Of a stretch of 61,245 nt of DNA, positions 1 to 9,719 are shown piece by piece. The notes below the pieces were generated by a model. It saw only the letters and a list, made by a program, of their open reading frames with translations, searched no databases and was not told the origin of the DNA. Positions within the stretch are counted from its first letter, which is position 1, and each line of letters starts with the position of its first letter. The DNA lies in contig QXVZ01032547.1 of NCBI GenBank assembly GCA_008931825.1, forward strand, positions 1 through 61,245. The letters run 5' to 3'. The position numbers and the translations under genes were made by a program. The stretch is from Phallusia fumigata (taxonomy: Eukaryota; Chordata; Ascidiacea; Phlebobranchia; Ascidiidae).

Positions 1-1472
1 TCATGCATTTAACTTAGTATAGTTTATGCCTTTGACATGAACAGGGGCAACAAACCAGTTTTCTGTTTGCCACCATACAAATAAATTCCATTTTGACAAT
101 CCACACATTTGATGGCAATGCTGGTTGCAAAAGGTACTTGTTTCACCTGCGGCTTTGCAGCTGTTTTGAATTGAACAAATTATCCCCACAACAAGGGTTT
201 GCATTTATGCTGTTTAGCTGCTAAACATATGGAGTAAAGTAAACAATTTAAAACAACACATCACTTATAATCAAACTTTGAGCATCATTATCCAATCCCT
301 CTTTGATATTGGGCTATGATATTTTATAGCTTTTTCACAACATTGGGTCTAAAGTTGCAGTGACAGTATGGGTAGCACTTGCTGGCCTATTAATTGTACC
401 ACCAAAATACCTTCCAAAATTTAAGCCTGAAGAAAATGATTTCTGGCACATTTGATGGCAACAATGTACCTTTGCACACATATATCGTTGCAAAAAAGAT
501 TTCTGTTAAAGAACATATCAAAATGCAAANACGCGGGTCAATACAAGTGTACAGACGAATTGCCCACGTTTAGACGCTGTTGTGGATAAAATAAAATTTA
601 ATTACCCGATATAAAGGTCAGATTTAGATTACACCAAGATTGACGCGAAATCCGACCGCCTCACAAAGCAATTTAATGCAATCAGTACATGCATAAACGT
701 ATCACTAGGTTTTCTTTCAACAAGCGGAATAAACTCAACAAAACATGTGTGACGCAATTTAACAAATTTCTATGTTAACCATGAATTTACTTAATGTCAC
801 AGAATCAAAAGCTTATACAACAAGAAAAATTTCTGTGAGCAAGATACAACCACTACAGAACTCAATTTCCATTCGCTGTAGTCTTCAAAGTCAACGATTG
901 TTGTACTTCAACCGACTGCCCGGACATACACATTCTATAATGGTCATCATTGAAAATAAGGTTTGTGTTATTCATTTTTATCCTCCGAACAGTGGAACAA
1001 CGCCCGAAAGCGTAGGTTTGTTGGCATGCCAGGTCACCTACAATTTACTTCTGTGAACATCGCGCCTAATTACACTTGCTCTTGTACGACGCCGTCATGC
1101 ATACGCGCGTAACTAAACCAAGGTTACAGTTTTATGACACGGCAGCGCGATAGTACGGGAACAAAATGCTTCTCGACTGTACATTACGACAGAAAAAATA
1201 GAGATGCTTTGATTCAGAGAAACGTCTTTTCTCATTCTAACACCGAGCCATACACAAGTAATGTTCAGCAATCTATCTTCAACGATCTTTGTATGTACAA
1301 GATAATACAAAAACTACAAATTCCACAAGGCCAGAGTACGTTGTGGTTAAAATTCGATTTGTGCGTTAGTGGGATTTCAACAAAGGTTTCTATACGATCA
1401 CAGAAAAAAGTTTTTAGCAGCGATTTAAAAAGCTTTAAACGTTAATGAATGATTGCTACCGTTGGCATAGAC
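1..1472. other. No supported gene; left edge
   Basis: Short open frames occur on both strands, but none has splice signals, repeats or a recognisable product. One single N stands at position 530. A short word around cacatttgatggcaa occurs near 105 and again near 448, a hint of old duplicated material. Confidence 0.5.
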
Positions 1473-2226
1473 TAGGGGTGCACAACCTTTTTGCTATTGC
1501 CGGCCGCATTACAGACATTATTTTACTCAGGGCCGCCAAACAGGCGCCGTTTTACAAAAATGTAAGGTGGCAGATGTAGATCACCACACACTCTATTGTG
1601 ACGTCACAAACCTGTACATCGAAGTGTCGCACTATTCCAACACACACGATAGAACGTCCAGTAAGAACATGTTGGTTTGTTATTTCCTTCACTCCCCTAA
1701 GAAACAACACTGTTCCATAGGGCGCAAAACTATTATGCTGTCGCAGGCAAGTTTCAGCGGCTAAATACGCGCATGAGAAACCAACTAAAGTCCTCGAGTT
1801 ATAAAAGCTGAACCTGTCTCCGAAAACGGCACGTCATTAAAATGTAATCCAAGACAACGAATGCAGTGTGGCGCGTCACATGCGTGAAGGCAAATGCAAC
1901 CATAATAGGCTTCGGTTCCATTCTTTCTAAATTCTTGACAATATTGCTTTGTTGTAGTTTCGTTGATTGAAACAATTGCCGGTTTGACGTCAAAAACGTT
2001 GTAACATGCAAAACCCAAAACTATTTGTGTTTAGGTTGTTTTACCACCTTGTCAATTAAACTTGTTTCATAGCAAACTTATCGATTATCAATTTATCAAT
2101 TTTTTACTGACTCCCTCTTACCAGCCGAAGAGTTTTTAGTATTGCACGGCCGCCAATACATATACTTTAACATACATGTCCACGACTGCATTTAATAGTT
2201 CCTGCGGCCGCAGGATTGTAACCCTG
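1473..2226. mobile_element. hAT-like non-autonomous DNA transposon
   Basis: The left end reads taggggtgcacaacc and the right end, on the opposite strand, reads cagggttacaatcc. This is the short imperfect terminal inverted repeat style of hAT elements. GC-rich ggccgc words lie just inside both ends. The flanks are gcatagac (1465-1472) and gcgtagac (2227-2234), an 8-bp target duplication with one mismatch, which is the hAT signature length. No transposase ORF is present, so it is non-autonomous. Confidence 0.6.
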
Positions 2227-3575
2227 GCGTAGACAGATGGAACAAAGCCCCGTGAAAGTCTGCTAGCCTTTTTATATTTGTAGTTCGTTGCCTACTCTCT
2301 TCAACTCCCGCTAGTTGCGCCACTGTATTTGTCCAAATGTTTGGCTAAATATAAGTTGGTGCTGCTAAACAGTCATTTACCTTGTGACAATTCAGTTGTG
2401 GTTGCGTTGCGGTAACTGAAAAACTGGATGCGTAACAATAGCTCTACTGCCATTCAAATGCATGTGAGCTTATGGTTAATGTTGAATTTACATCGTGTCA
2501 CCGAAACCTGCTGCACTGTCAAACAATAATGCAGGTTATCGTGTATGGGTTCCGCGAAAAACACTTAGAAATGATGTCATCTACGTAGTCTACTTGTGCG
2601 ACAACAAGGTATATTAGTTAGTTAGGGTGGATAAGGCTATTGCGTGAACAAATTGTGTTTTCTGGCTTGGCTTTGGAAGTGATTTGGTTACTTTATGTCC
2701 ATGTATTCTTTTCGTTTAAAATAATTAGTTAAAAATGAAACCGACCGAGCAAAATCATCCTGCCCGCAACTCCTTTACAAACTGCCTTCGTATGAGAAAC
2801 AACCATCAAGAAATTGTACTTACCCGGTAGGAAACGTAATCGACCGTGTCGAACTTGTGCACATACATAAATAGTTGTTTTTGTAGCTGAATAAGGAGAT
2901 AATCTGATCAAATGTCCCAAATTCGCAAGTTTTAATATCATTAACAATAAAGGGAACATAATTGTAATTGATAAGTTAGTCTGGCCCGCTAAGAGTTTGC
3001 TGATCTTGCTTTTGGCCCGCGGTCTCGTTTGTTTCCATCTTTTTATTGCAACATTTCGTGTGCTGAATTTCGCTTACTTGTTCAAACATTATTTTTCACG
3101 CATTTGCGCCAGACTTTCTCGGAAAGTATCTGTCGTTCGGTGTTCTTTAAAAGAAACATATTTTGTTAGTTTGTAAAAAAGCACTTTCTAAAAATAGAGA
3201 TGTTTTAAAAAATCGTTTTTTGGCCCGCTTGTTCACACCAGAACGCAGCAGTCACTCGCCCACTGGTTTTGTTTCAAAGTTTCTATCGTCGCATGCACAT
3301 TGATTGAGTTTGAAAGGTATCGTCGCTTCACATACTTTGATACAAAAACTAAAAATATCAGATTTTGTACCGTGCAGATGTCTATCATATTTAGGAAAAA
3401 GTTTCGTCGTTCTGGGCTTTCTGATACCCTTATTTTGCTGCTTAAGTAAGTGAAGATCGACTGAAGAAGTTTTTCCATGCTTAAGTTGTTTTGACAGTTG
3501 ACAGTTTTGACCGTGCCAAAATACTTCTGGGCACAAATTTTAGGCATTTTCATGTGAAAATACTAAAAGCTAGAC

Positions 3576-4045
3576 CAGTGTTTCCCAACCGGTGGTACGA
3601 GTACCCGACGGCATTCCAGGTGGTACCTTTTCGTAATTTGCGGATATAGTTCGGATTAAAAAATTTTTAAGTGATCTTAAAATGTTTGGTAATTCGTCCC
3701 CTAGGTTACTTTGTAGCACTTAACTGGTCTTTTCAAAGTGCAAAAGTACGATAGACAACAACCTTTTATGAACAATATGTCTTTGTCTCACAATTATTTA
3801 GTAATAAAGATAACAAAGGCAATGTTAATGCGTCTGCAATTGCTATTATCTGCTGAGAAAGTGGGTTAATTACAAAAGGATTATTCAGCCTTTGCAACAT
3901 GTCGAACAACGTTTTTCGTTGCTTTCGTATCTGTTATTATTCGATTCAGGAAATAAAATAGTTACTTTTTTTGAACTAGGTGAAACGCGTCGAAGTTGTT
4001 TTACCTCCAAGTGGTACGCAATCACAAAAAGGTCGGGAATCACTG
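3576..4045. mobile_element. hAT-like MITE with perfect 8-bp target duplication
   Basis: The ends are cagtgtttcccaacc (left) and, reading the other strand, cagtgattcccgacc (right). Both are followed inside by a gtacca/ggtacc-type word. The element is flanked by the identical octamer agctagac at 3568-3575 and 4046-4053. Length is 470 bp with no transposase. The CAGTG-TTCCCAACC type end plus an 8-bp duplication is diagnostic of the hAT superfamily. It lies in duplication copy A and is absent at the matching place in copy B. Confidence 0.85.
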
Positions 4046-4053
4046 AGCTAGAC

Positions 4054-5129
4054 ACTTAACGATCAAATGTTTTAGAATTGTTGGATTTTTTTCTTGTTAG
4101 GAATCGTATAAAGCCCTTTTTAAAATTTGTTTGTATACCCAGTAAATAAATGGGTTGTAAAATTTTCTTCGCTCCAATGCGACACACTTTTGTGCTCTGG
4201 TACGACCGATTTTGCATTGACAACATTAAGCCTTACATGGCGCTTTTAAGCGTATACGATACACTTAATCGATAGGCATTTCTCTCATTTTCCAAAAAGA
4301 AAAAAGGCAAAGCGTATTGGAGATCTCCGATTGCCAATACGCCTAAAACAGGTAGTTTGAACACGCTTAACGCGTCAATACGCTTACAGACATTTTTCGC
4401 GAACAGGCCGAAAACTTGCAAATAGGGCTAGTCAAACTTGACTTTTTGCACGCCATATAACCGCGATGTTTTTTATTTTAAAGTTAAAGACGCTGGAGTT
4501 AATAATTTTAGCGAGAGAACCTCTGGATTACAAAAAACACAACTCTGCTTCTGCAGCTTATTGAGGAAACGTAAATCCCAAAAGAACCAGCAGATTTTAG
4601 AAAATCTGCGAAAACTCTTACAGAAGATAACAGCATGAACTTTGAATGGTTTGTAGGCTTTCAACTGCTTGCCTTCGTGCTTCTAATGCAGGAACACACA
4701 CAACAAACAATGCTGCATCCTTACGTTTGTTCATAACTATGACGTAATAACTAAAATTTTTGGCGGGAAGGTGAACCTTGAATGCGATTCGCTTGGGTAG
4801 CCATGTAAATCGTCACATAATTCGCATTAGTTTGACGATTTGATTCGCTCGTGTAAACAATGAAACTAGTGCGAAATTCCTCTTTATGTTGGTCAACAAA
4901 CTTCGAATGGCTTTATATTTTACTTTGGTCGCTTTAAAAATTAACTTTTAATGTTTTGGTATTGTAATAAGTGGACAAAAACGCTTTAAGTATTAAGGTT
5001 GAAGATATGTTTCGCAACAATAGATATGCGACTAGCAAATTCCTCAAAGGAAATTCGACACTGTTGTTGCAACAAGCAAACAGAAATATGTCATTCACTT
5101 TTTTTGGTCCGCTTTTGATTTGATAGTGC
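4054..5129. other. No gene; AT-rich with a perfect hairpin
   Basis: No supported coding region. A short palindrome at 4312-4342 pairs gcgtattgg with ccaatacgc over a 13-base loop. Several related cgtat/atacg words around 4240-4400 suggest a decayed inverted-repeat element. Confidence 0.4.
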
Positions 5130-6147
5130 CAACAATTTTTTTGCAGACAATTGTTTTGTGCCTTATACGGCGTATCAAAAATAGCAAATTACTACTTGCG
5201 CAATATAGTACGCGGAAGCTGTCAGCATCGGCCCAAGTAATTAGGCGGTCTCCGTAACCTGTAGTATTTAGTACAGTTAGTACTATTAGGGTGGGGGTTA
5301 ATCTAATAAACATAGTAAGGTATTTGATTTGCGAATTGTCGGAGATACTACAGGCACTAAGTTTGAGGTAGGGGTCGTGAACAGGGATGGGGCTAGGGTT
5401 AATAAATCAAAACCAAATCCACATTCAACAGTTCCTATTTAATCAGTACAAAAATGAAGTGCCCGTACGTCACTGTTCATGAAACTGACGCACAGCAATG
5501 CCCTTTGTTCCCTTTGTCAAAACCCTTGACGCAGAAGTCTGGTTTGCGTCGATGCTGCAGTGCAGTTCCTAATCCTTGGTCAGTGTGTCTTCCTAGCACC
5601 TGTAGTATTTCCGACAGTGCGCAAACTTATTAGCTTTTCTTAGTCCCCACCGTTATGCAAGCAGTTTTCGACCCATAGAGCTACACCTGCCGTTACTTTA
5701 TTAGTCTCTTTGGACTGTATTTTTATTTTAAACATACTTAAACCAATGGTGTATTTAACAAATAAACAAACTGTATTTTTTTCATATATCCAACCCCCGC
5801 AACACAGGGACTTTGAAACGTATGTTTTTCGAGTTTCAGTGGGTGTAAAGAATGTGTCGAGGCGATCAATAGTTGTGGAGTACAAATTGCTTAAGCGAGT
5901 ATCGCCTATTTCTAGGTGCAAAAATTCTATGGATCCAGTACGTTTTGATGCTTGCGCTTAGTACATACTGTATTTTAGTAATAAACAACACGTCACACCG
6001 TTTGAATATGTTACGGTGACCGCCTAATTACTTGGGCCGGAGCTGATGCTGACAGCTATCGAGTACAGAATTGCGCAAGAATTAGTAATTTGCTATTTTT
6101 GTTACGCCGTATACGGCACAAAATAATTGTCTGCAAAAAAATTGTTG
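5130..6147. mobile_element. DNA transposon/MITE with about 130-bp terminal inverted repeats
   Basis: The left arm 5130-5258 starts caacaattttttt and includes the words gtgccttatacggcg and caagtaattaggcgg. It is repeated in inverted orientation at 6010-6147 with few mismatches and small indels. The roughly 750-bp centre has no transposase-like ORF. It carries a second inverted pair around tgtagtat..ccgaca at about 5335-5355 and 5597-5618. No clear target duplication could be read, so the superfamily is open. The element is missing from duplication copy B. Confidence 0.75.
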
Positions 6148-6240
6148 AACTGAAAAAAAATGTTCGCACTTAAAAAAATTGTTGCACTGAGAAAACAAGT
6201 TTGCCTTGAAAACAAAATGTTTGCAAAAAAATTGTTGAAT
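6148..6240. repeat. Degenerate aaaaaaattgttg repeats
   Basis: Directly outside the right inverted repeat, the word aaaaaaattgttg (the terminal motif of the element) recurs about three times. The copies are separated by gaactgaaaa- or gcactgagaa-like spacers. They may be repeated element termini or slippage next to the insertion. Confidence 0.45.
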
Positions 6241-7547
6241 TGTACTTGTGGGCCACCGTAATCTTTTTTATTAGACGTGCTTTCCAAAATCGTTAGTTCC
6301 GGATTTGGTGTCTGGTGGGTAGGTGAGAAAATATGCTTTATGACGCAACAGAGCACATATTCTGAGCTCATTACGTCATACCATTGAACTCCAATAACCT
6401 AGCGGTTACTGTCGGCGTTTAGGCGTTTAGACAATTTAGAACGATTTGTCAATGACGTAGGTCCTTGGCGGACTAACGTAGGTTGCCAGTTGGAGAAACG
6501 GTTATAAGTCCAGACCTTTTTCAAGTTTACTCACTGCGAAGAACTACTTTTGAGTATCTTATCATGACCAGTCGCATAGATGTCTTTCTTCACGCGTTTG
6601 GTCGCACGATCATTGCAATATCAGTTAACCCCAGCTATGACTTTTCGAATAAATTGCCCCTATTTGTACTCAAATTGATTTGCAATTTCAACGCTGCGAC
6701 ATGAACAAAACAACACAGTACAGCAACCACGACGCGAAAAGTGTGTTTTTGTTCTTCCATTAGCAACAAATCCGTTGGACAAATTCAGCATCTATCTACG
6801 TTCTTGGCATTTGATCATGCAAAAAATCACACGACATATTTTTAGCAGTCTTTGTGCCAAAATGATAAAAAGTCTGATCACACAATCTGTAATTCAAAGT
6901 TGTTCAAATGAAAAGGTAAAACCCCTACGCAACTTTTATTTACAATTGAAAATATCTTTACAGTATGACGCAAATGCATGATACTGGGCATGACTCAAAA
7001 AAGTTGATGTCACATTTCTTTACTCGAGACTTGTGCCAATTGAGCCGTGACCGACTGATATTTGCCCGTGGATTGTAGAATCATGTTGCGCGGGGAGAAG
7101 CAAAGACTGATATTTTGTGCTGCTGTGAATATGATAAAGCGCGTTATGGTAGACTTAATAAAGTTTTTTGTTTTAATTGAGGAAAAAGTGTGCTTGTAGG
7201 AAGATGGAATAACAAAAACGCTTCGAAAACACATAACAGCGAATAAAAACAAAAAAAAGATGCATACTACCGAATAAACGCCACATATTAGCAAATCATG
7301 TATTACTTTCAGTTTTGCGAATACAAAATTAGACAAGAGATGCTGCGTAAATTTACAATACAATACAAGGCCGTTCTCCTAAAATTGAATGTTCACTGAA
7401 ATCCAAGCCTTGCCTTTTTCTTTCTTTTCGACCCTGCTGCAAATGAAAAGGCGTCACCATACCACAGCTTCATTACTGTTGTACGAGCTCAAGTAGCACA
7501 AGACAAAAGTTATTTCTGCGCCAAAGAAAATTGAAGATACCGAGCAA
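6241..7547. other. Upstream region of the copy A repeat-protein gene
   Basis: No coding exon is supported. About 6330-6560 and 7110-7547 are shared with 12160-12550 and 12590-12835 upstream of the paralogous gene. The promoter is therefore probably duplicated with the gene. The stretch about 6700-7100 is private to copy A. Confidence 0.45.
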
Positions 7548-9719
7548 ATGAGTCGATACGTGAATTTTTTTCGTCAGTTTCCGAGGGATTTTATCTGCCC
7601 TTTTGGTCCTGCCTTGTATGAAGATACAGATACCGACGAGTTTCTGTCACAGCACCTAAACAGTGACACGTGTGAGTGGTTAAATCGGCCAGGGTTCGCC
7701 ACCAGCGAATTCAGAGCAACAATTTCAAGGAACCAGAAACGGGGTTTTCGCTGTCTGAAAAGACTGATGTCTCCATTAATTAGACAGGAGGTTCTTCCTC
7801 AGCTTGATGAACTGTGTGAACTGGCACAATTCGCAAGTCCGACTAGTGAAGGTGGCGAAAGTCAGGCCGATTGCAGAAAATTGCTTAATAAGCTAAAAAA
7901 ATTAGGTGAACTACCAGGCTCATTCATGGATGCATGTTGCAAAACTGGTGCAAGTCTTTACCTGATGGGAATCCATTATCGGGTGGCTATGTATGTAGCC
8001 CAACATATTCGACAACTAAATGTAACGAACTCTGAAAACTTGCATACTTTTTCATTGGCAAAAACCGAGGAAAACTACATCGCGACCATTTTAGAGGACA
8101 TTGTCAGAAGAAATCTTCGGTCCACCGACTCAGATTCTTCGAGCACATCCAGTGATGATTCTTCGAGCACATCCAGTGACGATTCTTCGAGCACATCCAG
8201 TGAAGAATGGTTGAGCACATCCACTGACGATTCTTCGAGCACATCCAGTGAAGAATCGCCAAATACGCAAGGAAAGGACATGCCGAGCACGTCAGGTCAC
8301 GTTCAACCGATAACTGCCCGAAAACGTTTACCTAGCACTTCCAGTGAGGATTCGGTGAGCACTTCCAGTGACGAATCGCCAAATACGCAAGGAAAGGACA
8401 TACCAAGAACGTCTCGTCATGTTCGACCGATAACTGCCCGAAAACGTTCACCTAGCACTTCCAGTGAGGATTCTTCGAGCTCATCCAGTGACGAATCGCC
8501 AAGTACGCAAGGAAAGGACATACCAAGAACGTATCGTCATGTTCGACCGATAACTGCCCGAAAACGTTCACCTAGCACTTCCAGTGAGGATTCGCTGAGC
8601 ACATCCAGTGAAGAATCGCCAAATACGCAAGGAAAGGACATGCCGAGCAGGTCTCGTCATGTTCAACCGATAACTGCCCGAAAACGTTCACCTAACACTT
8701 CCAGTGAGGATTCTTCGAGCACATCCAGTGAAGAATCGCCAAATACGCAAGGAAAGAACATGCCGAGCACGTCAGGTCACGTTCAACCGATAACTGCCCG
8801 AAAACGTTTACCTAGCACTTCCAGTAAGGATTCGGTGAGCACTTCCAGTGACGAATCGCCAAATACGCAAGGAAAGGATATACCAAGAACGTCTCGTCAT
8901 GTTCGACCGATAACTGCCCGCAAACGTTCACCTAGCACTTCCAGTGAGGATTCTTCGAGCTCATCCAGTGACGAATCGCCAAATACGCAAGGAAAGGACA
9001 TACCAAGAACGTATCGTCATGTTCGACCGATAACTGCCCGAAAACGTTCACCTAGCACTTCCAGTGAGGATTCTTCGAGCTCATCCANCGAAAACTTGCA
9101 TACTTTTTCATTGGCAAAAACCGAGGAAAACTACATCGCGACCATTTTAGAGGACATTGTCAGAAGAAATCTTCGGTCCACCGACTCAGATTCTTCGAGC
9201 ACATCCAGTGAAGAATCGCCAAATACGCAAGGAAAGAACATGCCGAGCACGTCTCGTCACGTTCAACTGATAACTGCCCGAAAACGTTTACCTAGCACTT
9301 CCAGTGAGGATTCGCTGAGCACATCCAGTGACGAATCGCCAAATACACAAGGAAAGGACATACCAAGAACGTCTCGTCATGTTCGACCGATAACTGCCCG
9401 AAAACGTTCACCTAGCACTTCCAGTGAGAATTCTTCGAGCACATCCAGTGACGAATCGCCAAATACGCAAGGAAAGGACATGCCGAGCAGGTCTCGTCAT
9501 GTTCAACCGATAACTGCCCGAAAATGTTCACCTAGCACTTCCAGTGAGGATTCGGTGAGCACTTCCGATGAAGAGTCGACGAGTATGTATAGAAAGAACT
9601 TGCCGAGCACGTCCCGTTATGTTAAACCGATAGCTACCGGAAAAGATTTACCTAGCACTTCCAGTGAAGATTCGCTGAACACATTCTCTCCACCGCGAAA
9701 ACGGAAACGAAAACAATGA
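7548..9719 (+). CDS. Ser/Asp/Glu-rich repeat protein with basic C-terminal tail (full-length copy)
   Basis: Intronless 723-codon frame; I do not recognise the family. Residues 1-187 form an ordinary mixed-composition domain with several Cys and likely helices (for example the LDELCELAQF and YRVAMYVAQHIRQL segments). From about residue 190 the chain is an array of 40-residue units. Each unit alternates an acidic Ser/Thr segment (SSTSSEDS, SSTSSEES) with a basic segment (PITARKR). The last residues are PPRKRKRKQ, a plausible nuclear localisation signal. The acidic-Ser/basic alternation resembles the layout of Nopp140/treacle, without detectable homology. The acidic Ser runs are typical CK2 targets. 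The start is supported because the paralogue at 12836 begins with the same ATGAGTC and TTTTTTTCG context. One codon contains an N (9088), and the sequence after it restarts at the equivalent of 8033, so the true length is uncertain. Confidence 0.7.
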   Translation: MSRYVNFFRQFPRDFICPFGPALYEDTDTDEFLSQHLNSDTCEWLNRPGFATSEFRATISRNQKRGFRCLKRLMSPLIRQEVLPQLDELCELAQFASPTSEGGESQADCRKLLNKLKKLGELPGSFMDACCKTGASLYLMGIHYRVAMYVAQHIRQLNVTNSENLHTFSLAKTEENYIATILEDIVRRNLRSTDSDSSSTSSDDSSSTSSDDSSSTSSEEWLSTSTDDSSSTSSEESPNTQGKDMPSTSGHVQPITARKRLPSTSSEDSVSTSSDESPNTQGKDIPRTSRHVRPITARKRSPSTSSEDSSSSSSDESPSTQGKDIPRTYRHVRPITARKRSPSTSSEDSLSTSSEESPNTQGKDMPSRSRHVQPITARKRSPNTSSEDSSSTSSEESPNTQGKNMPSTSGHVQPITARKRLPSTSSKDSVSTSSDESPNTQGKDIPRTSRHVRPITARKRSPSTSSEDSSSSSSDESPNTQGKDIPRTYRHVRPITARKRSPSTSSEDSSSSSXENLHTFSLAKTEENYIATILEDIVRRNLRSTDSDSSSTSSEESPNTQGKNMPSTSRHVQLITARKRLPSTSSEDSLSTSSDESPNTQGKDIPRTSRHVRPITARKRSPSTSSENSSSTSSDESPNTQGKDMPSRSRHVQPITARKCSPSTSSEDSVSTSDEESTSMYRKNLPSTSRYVKPIATGKDLPSTSSEDSLNTFSPPRKRKRKQ
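8221..9087 (+). repeat. 120-bp coding tandem repeat with higher-order structure
   Basis: Units are exactly 120 bp, hence 40 codons with no frame change. They differ by a few diagnostic codons. The order of variants from 8281 is: STSGHVQ type, PRTSRHVR type, PRTYRHVR type, SRSRHVQ type. The first three variants then recur in the same order from 8761. This indicates a 480-bp higher-order repeat, the mark of recent unequal exchange or amplification of a four-unit block. Confidence 0.8.
9088..9719 (+). other. Probable assembly join: single N and restarted sequence
   Basis: After the N at 9088, bases 9090-9215 repeat 8033-8158 essentially letter for letter. This segment encodes the end of the N-terminal domain (ENLHTFSLAKTEENY). 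It is followed by three further repeat units and the gene end. The simplest reading is that two contigs or haplotypes of one gene were abutted rather than merged. Confidence 0.7.

Noticed and set aside
8075..8290. Minus-strand frame of Leu/Asp-Val-Leu-Glu-Glu-Ser repeats
   Set aside because: Shadow of the plus-strand Ser/Glu repeat gene; the same applies to 13583-13329 and 13542-13360.
8221..9700. Regular repeats considered as a CRISPR-like array
   Set aside because: Units are 120 bp, head-to-tail, coding and without unique spacers, in a eukaryotic context.
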